Source: a virus
Virus record (IMG/VR): IMGVR_UViG_3300042484_002120
Coordinates: 1 to 54,110 of that record
Reading direction: 5' to 3' (one strand)
DNA: 54,110 nucleotides
The notes below the pieces were generated by a model. The model worked only from the letters and a program-made list of their open reading frames with translations. It ran no database searches and was not told the DNA's origin. Below, piece by piece: positions 53,605 to 54,110 of this stretch (position 1 is its first letter; each line of letters begins with the position of its first letter). The position numbers and the translations under genes are program-made.

Positions 53605-53675
53605 TGGTTGACAAGATAATGGTCGCAGTAGTCGCTTTGTTAATCGTGTTCTTGTTTGTTATTACGGGCTACTGA
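53604..53675 (+). CDS. 23-residue membrane peptide
   Basis: A frame of 23 residues whose ATG overlaps the WhiB stop (TAATG at 53602-53606). The product is M-V-D-K-I-M followed by a single hydrophobic helix (V-A-V-V-A-L-L-I-V-F-L-F-V-I) and T-G-Y. Translational coupling argues that it is real. Function unknown. Such small peptides may modulate a membrane enzyme or act in lysis or exclusion. Confidence 0.4.
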   Translation: MVDKIMVAVVALLIVFLFVITGY

Positions 53676-53952
53676 ATGCAAAGGCCCACCCAATAGACAA
53701 CCGTTAGCAATTCAGCCTTTTTGTGTGGTGAATTAGAATCTACTGGATGGGCGAGTAGAAGTATAGGGAGAGGTTTCCTGACTGGCAACTTGCAGGTGAG
53801 GATTATTTGGGACTGGATAGGGGTGCGAGATTTTCAGAATTCCGATTTATTGTTTCAGAGCTCTGGGGTTTCTGGCCCTGAACGTTCTTGAAAAAGGGCC
53901 GAAAAACTTCTTTTCGCGGCACATTTTCAGATTCCAAAAATACAAATACAAA
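53676..53952. other. Non-coding stretch with possible RNA structures
   Basis: 277 bp without a convincing gene. Two structures are seen: GCCCACCCAATAG (53684-53696) pairs with CTACTGGATGGGC (53740-53752) at 11 of 13 positions, and GGCCCT (53874-53879) pairs with AGGGCC (53895-53900), followed by GAAAAACTTCTTTTCG, which can form another small hairpin. No tRNA shape. It may be a 3' UTR, a terminator for the WhiB unit, or a small RNA. Confidence 0.35.
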
Positions 53953-54110
53953 TTACAAAATGCGAATGTTGCAGGTGGTGCAGAAACTCATGCCATCTAA
54001 TTCGGTTAGTTGTCTTTCGCAACTCACTTGTCCACAGGGCTGCAGCAAGGTCTCGCCCTTCATATAGGCGACAATAGACTCCTCCATCGTGGGGAGGGAG
54101 AACTGCGGGG
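53953..54110 (-). CDS. Small zinc-finger protein, 5' partial
   Basis: A frame on the - strand is open from the window edge to TAA at 53953. Without an ATG with ribosome site (the only ATG, at 54087, follows a C-rich stretch), the start is probably outside. The last 44 residues end L-L-Q-P-C-G-Q-V-S-C...F-C-T-T-C-N-I-R-I-L, a C-x4-C...C-x2-C pattern of a zinc ribbon. Function unknown. Confidence 0.45.
   Translation of the reverse strand, partial: PQFSLPTMEESIVAYMKGETLLQPCGQVSCERQLTELDGMSFCTTCNIRIL

Noticed and set aside
53684-53752. tRNA gene in the right-hand non-coding region
   Set aside because: The inverted repeat does not resemble an acceptor stem, and no T-loop (GTTCGA-like) or anticodon arm is present.

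Overview
The window is a 54-kb piece of the late half of a contractile-tailed (myovirus-like) phage. The base composition is moderate and the genes are tightly packed. A WhiB-type iron-sulphur regulator and a proteasome-beta-like Ntn hydrolase point to an actinobacterial host, since both families are typical of Actinobacteria. A freshwater or marine planktonic actinobacterium would fit, but that is inference. I saw no integrase, tRNA, CRISPR array, reverse transcriptase or terminase, so lifestyle cannot be decided from this window.

Layout. (1) 1-20.8 kb, + strand: a tail operon in canonical order. It runs virion-morphogenesis/tail-completion protein (cut by the window edge), probable tail terminator, sheath, tube, tail assembly chaperone with a -1 frameshift extension, tape measure with an M15-type peptidase motif, two hub/adaptor proteins, a gpV-type spike fused to a collagen and C1q-like fibre, gp25-like wedge, baseplate J, a gpI-like protein, and two fibre or Fn3 proteins. 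(2) 20.8-22.1 kb: a small zinc protein and a convergent GT4 glycosyltransferase. (3) 22.1-44.2 kb, almost all - strand: a large modular fibre array with collagen-like Gly-Pro-Thr repeats, glycine-rich, Fn3, C1q-like and histidine-rich proteins. The genes are often joined by TAATG or ATGA overlaps. (4) 29.5-35.6 kb, inside that array: an accessory oxidation/halogenation cassette. It holds a complete cytochrome P450 (+ strand) facing a - strand operon that encodes a flavin-dependent halogenase, a 2OG-Fe(II) prolyl-4-hydroxylase-like oxygenase, a DUF6065-like protein and several unknown small proteins. (5) 44.2-47.4 kb: a 1010-residue secreted, probably membrane-anchored propeller/Fn3 protein. 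(6) 47.4-49.5 kb: a lysis region with a two-helix holin candidate, an M15-type endolysin, a DUF2746-like one-helix protein and an r1t-like holin candidate. (7) 49.6-54.1 kb: regulation and accessory genes, with two winged-helix-like proteins, an operator-like intergenic region, a metallophosphoesterase, the Ntn hydrolase, WhiB, a 23-residue membrane peptide and a structured non-coding stretch.

How it fits together. Regions 1 to 3 build the tail and a large set of receptor-binding fibres. The glycosyltransferase and the 2OG oxygenase lie beside collagen-like fibres rich in Gly-Pro-Thr, so one hypothesis is that some of these enzymes decorate the fibres. The alternative is that halogenase, P450 and oxygenase make or alter a small molecule. 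The P450 and its divergent membrane-protein partner share a 16-bp gap holding a palindrome with back-to-back -10-like boxes 6-7 nt from each start codon. The halogenase and a repressor-like gene have a similar box 6 nt before ATG, so leaderless transcription may be a common mode here. Four short genes (45, 49, 57 and 23 codons), a 180-nt frameshift extension and a partial zinc protein at the right edge were found by reading the sequence directly. Functional calls come from motif recognition by eye and no database search was run.
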